A stretch of 64,000 nt of DNA from positions 977,398-1,041,397 of the forward strand of contig BPGU01000001.1 in the NCBI GenBank assembly GCA_026003195.1. Reading direction: 5' to 3'. This stretch comes from Armatimonadota bacterium (lineage in GTDB: Bacteria > Armatimonadota > HRBIN16). The notes under the pieces are model-generated. The model searched no databases. It was given only the letters and a program-made list of their open reading frames with translations, and had not been told where the DNA came from. Positions 25,963-35,144 of the stretch are shown here, piece by piece (the first letter of the stretch is position 1; every line of letters begins with the position of its first letter). The position numbers and the translations under genes were made by a program.

Positions 25963-28326
25963 ATGCGAGGGTTGCTGGTGTGGGGATCGGTAGTCATCCT
26001 CGCCATAGCCAGCGGGTGCATCGTATACTCTCAACAGGCTATGGAACGGGGCAAAGGTGAGGCGCGTTTGCTGGTAACGGCGCAGGGAGCGGAGTCGCAG
26101 GGCATCAGGGTGTTGAGCGGAGCAGATGGGTTTGTCACTTACACCCATCGAGGAGGCTCACGCTGCCTGACGACTCAGGAGGGGACGCAGCCTGCCTCCG
26201 TGTTTCTGTATTTTGACGTGGGTGAGAGGGAATGGTCTGCCCCTGTGTACGTGGTGGTGGAGTATTGCGACGACGCGCTGGCTGGGGTGCTGGCGCTGGA
26301 ATATGACAGCGCCACGGGAGATACCCTGCAAGCAAAGTATCGCCGTGCCGAAGAGCAGGCTGGTGGACGTCTGCTAGGCACAGGCAAGTGGAAGAAAGCC
26401 GTTTTTGTGCTCCAGAATCCGCTGTTTGCAGGGCGGCAGAATCTGGGAGCAGATTTCCGTCTGTCTGCGTACTACGGCAGGATATACGTTCGTATGGTGC
26501 GCATCACGAGTGAGCGCCCCTCAGAGTGGGAGCAAGTGAGGCGACAGGAGGAAGAGGATATGCGCCAGATTCTGGTCAAGCCACTTGTCCGAATCGGACG
26601 GGGAGGGCAGCTCATCGTCGGCGGATTTGACCCTGCCCGTAAGGAAGACGTAGAGCCGATGACACGATCTCTCGAAGCGGCAATGCCAGCACTGAAGCAA
26701 CTGGGGGTGACCAGTCACGAGGGTTATGTACGCTGGAACCTGTGCGAGCCGGAACCGGGCAAGTACGATTGGAGTGTGTACGACCGCTACGTGCAGATAT
26801 ACAAGAGGTACGGCATAAAGTGGGTACCTTTCCTGATTGTCGGCTCTGCTTATAGCCTGCCCCGATGGTATTACAAAAACAGGCAAGCGGGCTATCAGGG
26901 ATATGTCTGTCTGGAACACGGTGAGGAGTCCGATGTGCAGTCCCTGTGGAACCCTGCGTTGCGTGAGCATGTGGCAAGATTCATTCGGGCGTTCTGTGAG
27001 CACTATCGGGATAGCGGTGTGATTGAATCTATCCTGCTCGGTATCACGGGCAACTACGGGGAAGCCATCTACGTCGCTACTGGCAACGACTGGACGGCTG
27101 ATATCTACGGTCCCTACCACACCCACGCAGGCTACTGGGCTGGCGACCCCTATGCGGTGAAGAGTTTTCAGCAGTGGCTGGCAAAGAAATACGGCAGTGT
27201 GGAAGCTCTTTCGCGCGCATGGGGCGGGGAATATCATCGATTCGAAGAGATACGTCCCTTCCTCAGGAAGGATGCACCGAACGACCGTGCCTGGCTGGAT
27301 TTTGTGGACTGGTACATCGGCTCGATGAGCGAGTGGGCGCGTTTCTGGATGCAAGAAACTCGCAAACACTTCCCCCGAGGGGACATCTACCTCTGCACAG
27401 GGGGACACGCGCCTCCTGAGCATGGGGCGAACTTCGGTGAGCAGTGCAAAATCGCTGCGCAGGTCGGTGGCGGGGTGCGCATTACCAACGAAGCAAGCAA
27501 CTACGCAGTGAACTTTTCGTTGACGCGCTGGGTGGCTTCTGCGGGCAAGCAGTACGGCGCCTATTACAGCTTTGAACCAGCAGGGGCGGTAGACCCTAAC
27601 GGCGTCATTGTGCGCATCTACAATGCGACTGCTTCGGGAGCACGGGGATTACATTACTATTACCCCAACCTGTTTGAGACCGAGACCGCCCGTCAGAACT
27701 TCATTCGGTGGGCAGGCGAGTTCAAGCAACGCAAGCCGGTGGTGGAAATCGCCGTGTACTACCCGCAGACGCATATCAAGCTGCACGGCAACGACTTTCT
27801 GGGCTACGTGCAGCCGCTGCGTGACCATTTTGACTTCGACTATACGAGCGACGAGCAGATACTGGATGGCGGACTGAAGCGCGCAAAGGCATTCATACTG
27901 CTGCACGGAAACGTCTCCGAGGGCAAGGTCTGGCGCGCAATCACCGACTGGGTGCGGAATGGCGGTTTGCTCATAGCCCCTTCAGGTATCGGCAGGCTGC
28001 GCGATGTGGAAGGCAACGACACCTATCATGATGCCCTGTTCGGTGCGGGGGCAAACACTGGTAAGGGGAGAGTGCTGTTGTTCAACGGTGCAGGACGCAG
28101 TGCAGAATATCGTGCCTTCCTCAGCAGCACCCTGGCAAAGGCTCCCGAGCTGTCATCGAACAGCCGGGAGATGGTACAGGCAGACGGCAAGGAGGATGGC
28201 GTGTTCGTGACGCTGTGTGCCCCGAACGAGCTGCTCTGGCTGAACACGACCGCCGCAGAGGTAAAAAAGCGGGGCAAAGAACTGCCCCCGCACTCTATCG
28301 TGTCAGAACGGCTGACGGCGCGATAA
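25963..28326 (+). CDS. GH42-like beta-galactosidase family protein, exported
   Basis: Exported enzyme of about 787 residues. The N-terminus is a signal sequence (LLVWGSVVILAIASGCIVYS) that may be a lipoprotein signal, although the lipobox (IASGC) is imperfect. Residues ~30-210 form a beta-sandwich, followed by a TIM barrel. GVTSHEGYVRWNLCEPEPG and YDRYVQIYKRYGIKWVPFLI resemble the GH42/GH35 opening; ILLGITGNYGEAIY and GAYYSFEPAGAVDPNG are candidate acid/base and nucleophile Glu regions. A trimerisation-like alpha/beta domain follows (AFILLHGNVSEGKVWRAI, then NGGLLIAPSG). ATG at 25963 has GGGAGCAG upstream; GTG at 25936 is an alternative. Substrate unproven. Confidence 0.75.
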   Translation: MRGLLVWGSVVILAIASGCIVYSQQAMERGKGEARLLVTAQGAESQGIRVLSGADGFVTYTHRGGSRCLTTQEGTQPASVFLYFDVGEREWSAPVYVVVEYCDDALAGVLALEYDSATGDTLQAKYRRAEEQAGGRLLGTGKWKKAVFVLQNPLFAGRQNLGADFRLSAYYGRIYVRMVRITSERPSEWEQVRRQEEEDMRQILVKPLVRIGRGGQLIVGGFDPARKEDVEPMTRSLEAAMPALKQLGVTSHEGYVRWNLCEPEPGKYDWSVYDRYVQIYKRYGIKWVPFLIVGSAYSLPRWYYKNRQAGYQGYVCLEHGEESDVQSLWNPALREHVARFIRAFCEHYRDSGVIESILLGITGNYGEAIYVATGNDWTADIYGPYHTHAGYWAGDPYAVKSFQQWLAKKYGSVEALSRAWGGEYHRFEEIRPFLRKDAPNDRAWLDFVDWYIGSMSEWARFWMQETRKHFPRGDIYLCTGGHAPPEHGANFGEQCKIAAQVGGGVRITNEASNYAVNFSLTRWVASAGKQYGAYYSFEPAGAVDPNGVIVRIYNATASGARGLHYYYPNLFETETARQNFIRWAGEFKQRKPVVEIAVYYPQTHIKLHGNDFLGYVQPLRDHFDFDYTSDEQILDGGLKRAKAFILLHGNVSEGKVWRAITDWVRNGGLLIAPSGIGRLRDVEGNDTYHDALFGAGANTGKGRVLLFNGAGRSAEYRAFLSSTLAKAPELSSNSREMVQADGKEDGVFVTLCAPNELLWLNTTAAEVKKRGKELPPHSIVSERLTAR

Positions 28327-28328
28327 GA

Positions 28329-30020
28329 TTAATCGTCACCCAGCCGAATACTTGCCCTCACTGTACCTGCTCGCTCGTGGCGCGCGGTGACCTTCACTTC
28401 GCCTCCGCCGGGAGCGCGTACCACCCACTCCACCTTCAGGCGGTCGTCGGTGGGGTCGGCGACCCAGCCAGTGGGGGCGGATGATTTGTAGGCTCGCCCC
28501 TCCAGTTGCCCCAGCTCCTCGCGTGGTTTACCAGTCTCTAAGGTGGCTCCTTCGGGCAGCTCTATCTCGCACACCACGCCGCGGGTAACCTTATTCTCTA
28601 AAGCGGTTTTGGTGACATAGGTGGGTAGCCAGCCGGTGTTGTGCACCACGAGGCGGATGCGATAGGCTCCCTCGCCCAGTGGAGTTGCACTGGCTTCCAG
28701 AAGCTCCAGGCGGGGCGATATCAATCCTTGCCAGATGACCCAATCCGCCAAAGGGGCAATCTCCTTTTCCAGGAACTGAGGCGGAGGGTTACGGAAGGCG
28801 TATTGCGCGTTCCAGCCGCCAATCTCTACCTCACCCAGCTGCGGATGCTGGAACTTATACCAGTCCACATAGCCCTTGCCTTCCAGCGCTTCATCGCTCC
28901 ATTTCAGCATCTTGAGGTCGTCTTCAAAGGGGTGCTCACGGTACCAGTCGATGTACTTGTAGTCGGTGATACCTGCCTGTCGCTGGGGGCTCCAGATTTC
29001 CACCGTCCAGGCGAACACGCCCAGGTGCTCGTACATCCAGTCGTCGAACACGCCCGTGATGACCTCGTTGGGATGGTAACGAAAGTCGTGGTAGACGGAG
29101 ATGTTCGGGTAGCCGGTCAGCTCCGTGCCCTTCTGCCCGATTTTCTGATAGGTCCACAGGTCTTCAGCGGGGAACTTCTCATCAGGCTTATCGCTGAACG
29201 GACGCAGCAATAACCCACCGTAGGTATGGAAGGTGACCGCGCCGGTGATATTCGGGTGGGAGGCAATGAATTGAGCGATGGCTCGCACCTCCGGCTCGGA
29301 GGTGGGGAAGGGGCCCGCGCCGCGTTGTTCTTTCTCCTGTCGCCAGTTTGCGGGAAAGTTCCGGTTGAGGTCCAGTCCTTCCTTCTTGCGTTGCAGGGGT
29401 ATCAGCACGCCATCGTAGTTGTCGATGATGCCTTCTGGTAGCAGACGATAATACTGTCCACCTGTTTCGGTGGGATCGCGACGTACCATCAGGCGAGACT
29501 CGTCTGGCGAAATCTTCCACGCACCGTTGGGGTCGGGGATGCGCATGGTGAGCATCCGTCCGTCGCCGTCGATATCTTCCTGCCGCAAGCCTTCCACAGG
29601 GTCTTCGTCGTAGGGATAGGGGCGCGTGCTGGAACGGATAATCTTCGGTTTGTCGGCAAGCGCCCATTCGGCTCCATCGGGGTTCACTCGCGGGCACAGG
29701 TAGAAAGCGCGGGTATCCAGTGCGCGGGTGACCTCTGCGTCCCGTCCGTACTGGGTGCAGAGTTTGTTCAGCAGGTAGAGCACCGCACTGGAAGCAGACA
29801 CTTCGGTGGCATGGATGTTACCATCCGCCCAGAAGGCGGGTTTCTCGGTGTCCGAGCCGGTTTCAAAACGGGTAACGGTCGCTACCCAGATATCGCGTCC
29901 TTCGTAGCTTTTTCCTGCACTCTCCACGCGCACGAGGTGAGGGTACTCTTCCGCATACGCCTGTAAGATGCGTGTGAGGTCTTCATAGCGGTAGAAGCGG
30001 TCAAAAGAGACTTCCGGCAT
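28329..30020 (-). CDS. M14-family zinc carboxypeptidase
   Basis: Metallocarboxypeptidase of 563 residues. Zn ligands and catalytic residues are visible: WADGNIHATEVSASSA (HxxE), FHTYGGLLLRP (third zinc His) and WTVEIWSPQ (catalytic Glu). RVNPDGAEW is the substrate-carboxylate site. The N-terminus YRYEDLTRILQAYAEEYPHL is typical of M14 family opening helices. No signal peptide is obvious, so it may be cytoplasmic or exported by another route. The C-terminal ~180 residues form a beta-rich domain. GGAGGAAACGG lies upstream of the ATG. The downstream gene is convergent, ending 2 bases away. Confidence 0.9.
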   Translation of the reverse strand: MPEVSFDRFYRYEDLTRILQAYAEEYPHLVRVESAGKSYEGRDIWVATVTRFETGSDTEKPAFWADGNIHATEVSASSAVLYLLNKLCTQYGRDAEVTRALDTRAFYLCPRVNPDGAEWALADKPKIIRSSTRPYPYDEDPVEGLRQEDIDGDGRMLTMRIPDPNGAWKISPDESRLMVRRDPTETGGQYYRLLPEGIIDNYDGVLIPLQRKKEGLDLNRNFPANWRQEKEQRGAGPFPTSEPEVRAIAQFIASHPNITGAVTFHTYGGLLLRPFSDKPDEKFPAEDLWTYQKIGQKGTELTGYPNISVYHDFRYHPNEVITGVFDDWMYEHLGVFAWTVEIWSPQRQAGITDYKYIDWYREHPFEDDLKMLKWSDEALEGKGYVDWYKFQHPQLGEVEIGGWNAQYAFRNPPPQFLEKEIAPLADWVIWQGLISPRLELLEASATPLGEGAYRIRLVVHNTGWLPTYVTKTALENKVTRGVVCEIELPEGATLETGKPREELGQLEGRAYKSSAPTGWVADPTDDRLKVEWVVRAPGGGEVKVTARHERAGTVRASIRLGDD

Positions 30021-30035
30021 CCGTTTCCTCCATAA

Positions 30036-30689
30036 TCAACGAGTGGAATGTGCTACAGAGGCATTCTGTATTCGCCTTTCCAGTTCCTGCGCGATGAGCA
30101 TCTGCACACGCCGATAGGGGAAGTGGTTGCCCGGACAATAGGTCTGGCTCACGTCGCGGTGGCGGCGCACGTTGCGCAGGGGAATATCGTATTTCTGCAT
30201 CAGCTTCGCGCAGAGATTCACCAGTGCCTGTATCTGTGCCGGGGTGGGTTCTTTAGGGCTTCGTCTGCCATTCCACCTGCCATGGCTATCGAAGTCGCCG
30301 ATGAGGCAGATGCCCAGATATTTGCTGTTGTAGTAACCATTGCCGGAGTGCGCCCCCGGGCAGTTTTCAGGACGCCCGGGCTGGATACGTCCGTCGGGCA
30401 GTATCACATAGTGATAGCCAATATGATATGTTTTCCCGTCGCAAACTATACTAAAACCGCGCTTCTGATGCATCTCATCTATCTTTTTCGCGTCCACGAT
30501 ACGCCCTTTCAGGCGAAATGGGGTTGCGGAATGGTGGATCAGAATGCCTTCCGGCACAGGCGGACGGATGGGGATGATGTGCGTCAGGGACGAAGGCGGG
30601 AGATAGTCTGCACGATATAAATACCAGACTATGGCACATCCGACAAGGACAAACAGGATAACAACCGCAATTGACCGAAGGATACGCAT
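30036..30689 (-). CDS. PGRP/amidase_2-type N-acetylmuramoyl-L-alanine amidase, membrane-anchored
   Basis: Peptidoglycan-cleaving or -binding protein of about 217 residues. An N-terminal hydrophobic segment (IAVVILFVLVGCAIVWYLYR) acts as signal anchor. The amidase_2/PGRP fold follows: ILIHHSATPF (zinc His), YHIGYHYVILPDG, YLGICLIGDFDSHG and RHRDVSQTYCPGNHFPY, giving zinc ligands His and Cys and the HRD step. It is likely periplasmic and cuts the lactyl-peptide bond in murein. ATG at 30689 is preceded by CGGGAG with a long spacing; GTG at 30692 also exists. Just upstream lies the read-through end of an insertion-sequence transposase, whose TGA stop (30691-30689) overlaps the start codon. Confidence 0.88.
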   Translation of the reverse strand: MRILRSIAVVILFVLVGCAIVWYLYRADYLPPSSLTHIIPIRPPVPEGILIHHSATPFRLKGRIVDAKKIDEMHQKRGFSIVCDGKTYHIGYHYVILPDGRIQPGRPENCPGAHSGNGYYNSKYLGICLIGDFDSHGRWNGRRSPKEPTPAQIQALVNLCAKLMQKYDIPLRNVRRHRDVSQTYCPGNHFPYRRVQMLIAQELERRIQNASVAHSTR

Positions 30690-31736
30690 CACACAGTGTA
30701 CTCCCGTTCATTACCGGATTCTAATTCTATCCTGCATCGCCGTCCGATGTCAAGCAGAGTAGAGGGTGTTCGAAAAATCACCCAGCCCCCCCTCACCCAC
30801 ACACAACATACAATAAAACCATCAGAACCATCTCCAAGCACACGCACCAAACCCACCATGTTCCATAGCACAAACATCCCCCACACCCATACCCGTGCAC
30901 CTTCCCACGAACGCGCTCGCCACACGCTCCCATACGCACTCTTCACGCTCCCAAACACCTGCTCTATCCGATAACGCTCCCCCAACGCCCAACCATACTG
31001 CTCTGCACGCAAACGCGCACGCAACCGCGCATCCGCACGCACCTGCTGATGCAACCCTGCCTCCACACGCGCCACAGGCAACCAACCCGCCTCCTCCAAC
31101 TGCTTCAACAATCGCGCCCGATACCCATACAACCTGTCCCCCACCAACAAAGTGCCAGACCCCAACCCACCACGACCATACCGCTCCACCCACGCCCCCA
31201 ACAGCCGCCCCTCATCCGCATACGCCGCCCCACACGATAACCCTATCACCCACGCCCGATCCCCCTGCCAATACACCAACGCCACCACCTTCACATGCGA
31301 ACGCTGCTGACGTATCTGTTCGCAAATACTGCGCGAAAAACGGCGAGGCATATCCCACGCCCGTGCCATCCACAAACACACACGGCGTTTCACAGGTCAG
31401 CGTCTCTGACGCCATGCCCTGCTGGGCAAGCCAATGGAGCAGTTGTTGCAGGCGTTTGTCTGCAAGATGCTGCAAGCGGTAGGCGAGCGTGCCTAAGGCA
31501 GGCAGAGGGTGGTCGGGCAGGATTTCGGGGGCAAGCGCCAAAAGCAGGCGTCGGTAGGAGGCGTTTTCGCGCACGGCAAGCAGCCAGAGGGTGAGGATGA
31601 GGGCTTCGGAGTATTTGCAGGGTCGTCCGCGTCGTTTGGGGAGAGGGTGGAGTTGGCAAAAGCGCTGGACAAGGCTGTAAATGGTGCGTACCCGTATGGT
31701 GGCGAGGGTAGTTTGTCTGAAGTGTGTGTGTTTCAT
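30689..31736 (-). pseudogene. IS4-type DDE transposase, frameshifted and reading out of the element
   Basis: The N-terminal frame starts at ATG 31736 (MKHTHFRQTTLATIRV) and reaches the first catalytic Asp in CVFVDGTGVGYASPF. The second frame continues from about 31315 with RQQRSHVKVVALVYWQGDRA and holds VGDRLYGYRARLL (second Asp) and ERYRIEQVFGSVKSAYG (Glu in the Y-R-E-K signature). The switch falls at a TTTTT run and needs one base skipped. The second frame has no stop inside the element: it crosses the left inverted repeat at about GWVIFRTPS and ends at TGA 30691-30689, adding about 24 codons of host sequence. The second half of the coding strand is strikingly G- and T-rich, unlike neighbouring genes. 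Inactivation or programmed frameshifting are both possible. Confidence 0.8.
30753..30761. repeat. Target-site duplication, left copy
   Basis: AGCAGAGTA directly precedes the left end of the insertion sequence and is repeated exactly at 31781-31789. A 9-bp duplication fits several IS4-group elements. Confidence 0.88.
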
Positions 31737-31780
31737 AGTATGTTTTATACCCGATACTCACCGATTTTTCGAACAGCCTC
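30762..31780 (-). mobile_element. IS4-superfamily insertion sequence, 1019 bp
   Basis: Both ends are defined. The left end reads GAGGGTGTTCGAAAAATC (30762-30779) and the right end is its near-perfect inverted copy (31763-31780, 17 of 18 bases). A 9-bp direct repeat, AGCAGAGTA, flanks the element. It carries one transposase gene on the minus strand. The element separates the PGRP amidase gene from the two GH2 genes. The intact target duplication suggests the insertion is fairly recent. Confidence 0.92.
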
Positions 31781-31789
31781 AGCAGAGTA
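31781..31789. repeat. Target-site duplication, right copy
   Basis: Second copy of AGCAGAGTA, directly after the right end of the insertion sequence. Confidence 0.88.
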
Positions 31790-31844
31790 GGAAAACAGTG
31801 GGGGTGGGCGAATCCCTAAACAAACCGAACAGGGGGGGAAAGAC

Positions 31845-34800
31845 TTGCTATCGTTTTTTGTTGCGATGGCACTGACACTGGCTCAGCCAACGCTGAAAGT
31901 CGGGGTTATTGCTGATGATCTGGTGGACTATTCCACGTGGGCGAAGCCATACGCTTCAGCATGGACAGGGGAGAAGATCGCCGATCTTCTTCAGAGGGAG
32001 GGGTTTGAAGTTCACCTGCTCACTCGCGAACAGCTCAACGTCGCCAGCCTACAGCGGTATGATGCCATTGTGATTGCCACCGATCATACTTATCCCGAGT
32101 ATGGTGCATGGGGTGGTGCAGTGGCAAAGGCTCTGGTTGAGTACGTGCAGCGCGGCGGGGTGTACATCATGCCGATAGGCGTGCCGCACTACATTGCCAA
32201 AGACATTCAGACCGGCAGGCTAGACGCCAACCACTGGCAGGATTTCTTTGGACTGCAAGCGATGGTAGCGCATGGGGCACGCCCCCTTCGGCTCACCAAA
32301 CAGGGAAGCACCCTCGATCTGCCAGACCCCCAGCAGATAGATAGCCAGCCCATCAGGGTACTTCAGGTTGAGCGTGGGGCAGTGCTGGTATGGAGCGCGG
32401 ATTGCGTTCCATGTATGGTAGCAGTGCCTTATGGGAAGGGCTGGTTGATACACTGGGGCGGTGGAGAGAAGATGGATGCTTCCATCCGTGATTACTGGAT
32501 GCGTGCTGCTTCCAGGGTGATTCGCGCGGCGAAAGCAGGGCGGCTCAAAGCCATGACACGAGCGGAACTGCTGCGAGAGGAAGGACTGGAAGGCAAGTCA
32601 CTGGACGACCTCGACCGCGAACGGTTTGCGCCTGCTCCGTCGCCACTGTCGGGAACGCCGATAACGGTTCGATTGTCGCGGGGCTCAGAGCGTTCCTCAC
32701 AGACTCCACGAAAAGTACTCTCTCTGGACGGCATGTGGGAGATGCTGGGCGTGCCAAAAGGCAAGGGGGACGAGCGGGCGCTATGTCAGGGCGAAGGGTG
32801 GCAGAATGCGCTGCCTGCAGAGATACCCTGTAGCGTGCAGACCGCTCTCTTTCGAGCGGGCAAAATTCCCGACCCCACCGTAGGTTTCCATGACGTTATC
32901 GCAAGGCAGGAGGTCTCCGAGAAGGAATGGTGGTTTCGCAAGCAGTTCGTATGGCAGCGCGGTCAGCCTGCACGGCTCGTGTTTGATGGAGTGGACTACA
33001 GTGCGACTTTCTATCTGAACGGGGTAAGGCTGGGCGAGCACGAGGGACCTTTCGGTGGTCCTGAATTCGATATCACCGGCATTGTTCGCGAACACAACAC
33101 CCTCATTGTACGAGTGGACCCCATCCCACCTGACTGGAAGCTGGTTTTCAAGACCAACTGCGTCTACGGCTGGCATTATGTGAACTGCCCTCCCATCGGC
33201 ATCTGGCAATCGGTCAGGGTAGAACAAATACCTGAAGTGGAGATAGAAGAGCTTTTTCTGGCTACTGCGGATGCCGCCAGAGGCACGGTAGACCTGTTTG
33301 CCAGGGTCCAGGCTCGCCAAGAATACCTCCAGGGGGTATTTCGGTGGGATATATACCCCGCAAACTTCGAGGGAGAGGGGTATCATTACGAGGCGCCGGT
33401 GCAAACCCTGGGGAATACCATCACTGCACACTGGCGGTTCGATATACCCAACGCCCGACAATGGTGGCCCAACGGGCTGGGGGAACCCTACCTCTACTGG
33501 TGCGAAGCGCGCTTTATCGTGGATGGGCAGGTTGTCGATGCTCGCCGAACGCGCTTCGGGGTGCGTACCATTGAGATGCGTCCTCTACCTGAAGGGGCGC
33601 AGCCTCACCTGTATAACTGGACGTTTGTCATCAATGGGCGTCCCACGTTCGTGAAAGGCTGTAACTGGGCAACGGTGGATGCTTTCCTGCGCCTGGACGA
33701 GCACCGCTACCGTCGTTTTCTGACGCTGGCAAAAGACGCGCATATCCAGATACTGCGCTCCTGGGGAGGCGGTCTGGTCGAGACCGACACCTTCTACGAC
33801 CTCTGTGACGAGTTAGGCATCATGGTTTGGCAGGAGTTTCCGTTGACCTGGCAAAACTTCGATGCCATTCGGCTTGCAGTAGCCGATGAGATTGCCGTCC
33901 GCAGTATCAAGCGCTTGCGTAACCATCCCAGTCTGGTGCTCTGGTGCGGCGGCAATGAGCACAGCGGGGAAGGCTGGTTGGTGGAGCTACTGGGCAGACG
34001 ATGTATGGAGCTGGACGGCACCCGACCTTACCACCGCACCGATCCTTATGGGGGTAGCATCCACAACTACGATGTGTACTGGGGACTGCAGCCGCTGGAA
34101 CGCAATCTGAATCTTGTCGCTCCCTTCATTGGCGAGTTTGGGCTGGCGTCACCCTGTGCGGTAGAGAGCACGCTGAAATATCTTCCCGCAGAGGAGCGCG
34201 ACAAGTGGCCCCCCTCAGACGACAGTGCGTTTATTCACCATACGCCGACCTTTACCCCGCAGAATATGGTACACCTCAACCGCTATGCCAAAGAGTTTGA
34301 CCTCTGCGATGACCTGCAAAGCTTCACCCGCGCCAGCCAGCTGGCACAGGCAACGGGCTTGCGCGTGGTGCTGGAGAGGATGCGCACGCGCTGGAACCAG
34401 TCCACTGGCGTGGTTTACTACAAGCTGACCGACGTGTACCCGGGCGTTTCGTGGTCTACAGTGGACTGGTATGGGGTACCGAAGATTGCCCACTACTGGG
34501 TGCAGCGTGCTTTTGCGCCCCTGCAGGTGGTGGCGCTGTTCGACAGTTTCGATGTGGAGGCAAACAGACCGCTCCGACTGCAGCTCTACCTACTGGATGA
34601 TCGCGAAGAATGGAAGAAAGCCTCGCGGGTGCGCGTACGGTTGTTCGATGCGCGTTTGCGGGAATCTGCGCAGAAGGTTCTGGACGTACAGGCATCCACG
34701 AATCGTGTGCATTCGCTCGGAGAGGTAGCCTTCCAAGCGCCGGACACTGACTCTATTCCTCTGCTGGTGCTGGTAGAGCTGATTCGCGCAGAGGATGTGA

Positions 34801-35126
34801 TTGTTCGCAACTTCTACTGGTTCAACTTCCGCCAGCAACCGGGCTGTCTTTTCCATCTTCCTCGCACCACGCTATCTGTCAGGCGAGATGGTGATAATCT
34901 GATAGTAGAGAACACAGGTCAATTGCCTGCAGTGGGGGTTCACGTCCATGCTCCTGCGTGTTCGGACAGCCTGCGTGTGTCCGAAAGTTACTTCTGGTTA
35001 CAGCCTGGTGAAAGGCGACGGATACAGATCACCTTCATGCCGAACACCGAAGGCGCATTACCCTCTGGCAGGCGCTTTGAGGTGGGGGCATGGAACACAG
35101 ATGATGTTCCTGTCCAGTGGGATTAA
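31845..35126 (+). CDS. GH2-family beta-mannosidase-like enzyme with an N-terminal glutaminase-like domain, secreted
   Basis: Large exported glycosidase of 1093 residues. TTG at 31845 follows AGGGGGGGAAAG and gives a signal peptide (FFVAMALTLAQP); ATG at 31866 is an alternative that would shorten it. Residues ~18-240 form a Rossmann-like domain (VGVIADDLVDY, YDAIVIATDHTY, GGVYIMPIGVPHY) resembling the GATase-like domain found in some glycosidases. The GH2 core follows: jelly-roll (WWFRKQFVWQ, VDYSATFYLNG), Ig-like domain, and TIM barrel with LRSWGGGL, LVLWCGGNEHSG (acid/base Glu) and APFIGEFGLAS (nucleophile Glu). It resembles beta-mannosidase or exo-beta-glucosaminidase. The next gene is another GH2 18 bases downstream. 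Confidence 0.85.
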   Translation: MLSFFVAMALTLAQPTLKVGVIADDLVDYSTWAKPYASAWTGEKIADLLQREGFEVHLLTREQLNVASLQRYDAIVIATDHTYPEYGAWGGAVAKALVEYVQRGGVYIMPIGVPHYIAKDIQTGRLDANHWQDFFGLQAMVAHGARPLRLTKQGSTLDLPDPQQIDSQPIRVLQVERGAVLVWSADCVPCMVAVPYGKGWLIHWGGGEKMDASIRDYWMRAASRVIRAAKAGRLKAMTRAELLREEGLEGKSLDDLDRERFAPAPSPLSGTPITVRLSRGSERSSQTPRKVLSLDGMWEMLGVPKGKGDERALCQGEGWQNALPAEIPCSVQTALFRAGKIPDPTVGFHDVIARQEVSEKEWWFRKQFVWQRGQPARLVFDGVDYSATFYLNGVRLGEHEGPFGGPEFDITGIVREHNTLIVRVDPIPPDWKLVFKTNCVYGWHYVNCPPIGIWQSVRVEQIPEVEIEELFLATADAARGTVDLFARVQARQEYLQGVFRWDIYPANFEGEGYHYEAPVQTLGNTITAHWRFDIPNARQWWPNGLGEPYLYWCEARFIVDGQVVDARRTRFGVRTIEMRPLPEGAQPHLYNWTFVINGRPTFVKGCNWATVDAFLRLDEHRYRRFLTLAKDAHIQILRSWGGGLVETDTFYDLCDELGIMVWQEFPLTWQNFDAIRLAVADEIAVRSIKRLRNHPSLVLWCGGNEHSGEGWLVELLGRRCMELDGTRPYHRTDPYGGSIHNYDVYWGLQPLERNLNLVAPFIGEFGLASPCAVESTLKYLPAEERDKWPPSDDSAFIHHTPTFTPQNMVHLNRYAKEFDLCDDLQSFTRASQLAQATGLRVVLERMRTRWNQSTGVVYYKLTDVYPGVSWSTVDWYGVPKIAHYWVQRAFAPLQVVALFDSFDVEANRPLRLQLYLLDDREEWKKASRVRVRLFDARLRESAQKVLDVQASTNRVHSLGEVAFQAPDTDSIPLLVLVELIRAEDVIVRNFYWFNFRQQPGCLFHLPRTTLSVRRDGDNLIVENTGQLPAVGVHVHAPACSDSLRVSESYFWLQPGERRRIQITFMPNTEGALPSGRRFEVGAWNTDDVPVQWD

Positions 35127-35144
35127 AGGCACAAGGAGGAGAAC

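Noticed and set aside
30822-31193. Gly/Trp/Val-rich frame on the minus strand inside the insertion sequence
   Set aside because: Alternative frame of the G/T-rich transposase gene, with no DDE residues.
31681-31735. Outward promoter in the insertion sequence toward the GH2 genes (TTGTCT-17-TAGTAT)
   Set aside because: The -10 match is poor, and it lies over the transposase start; kept only as a possibility.
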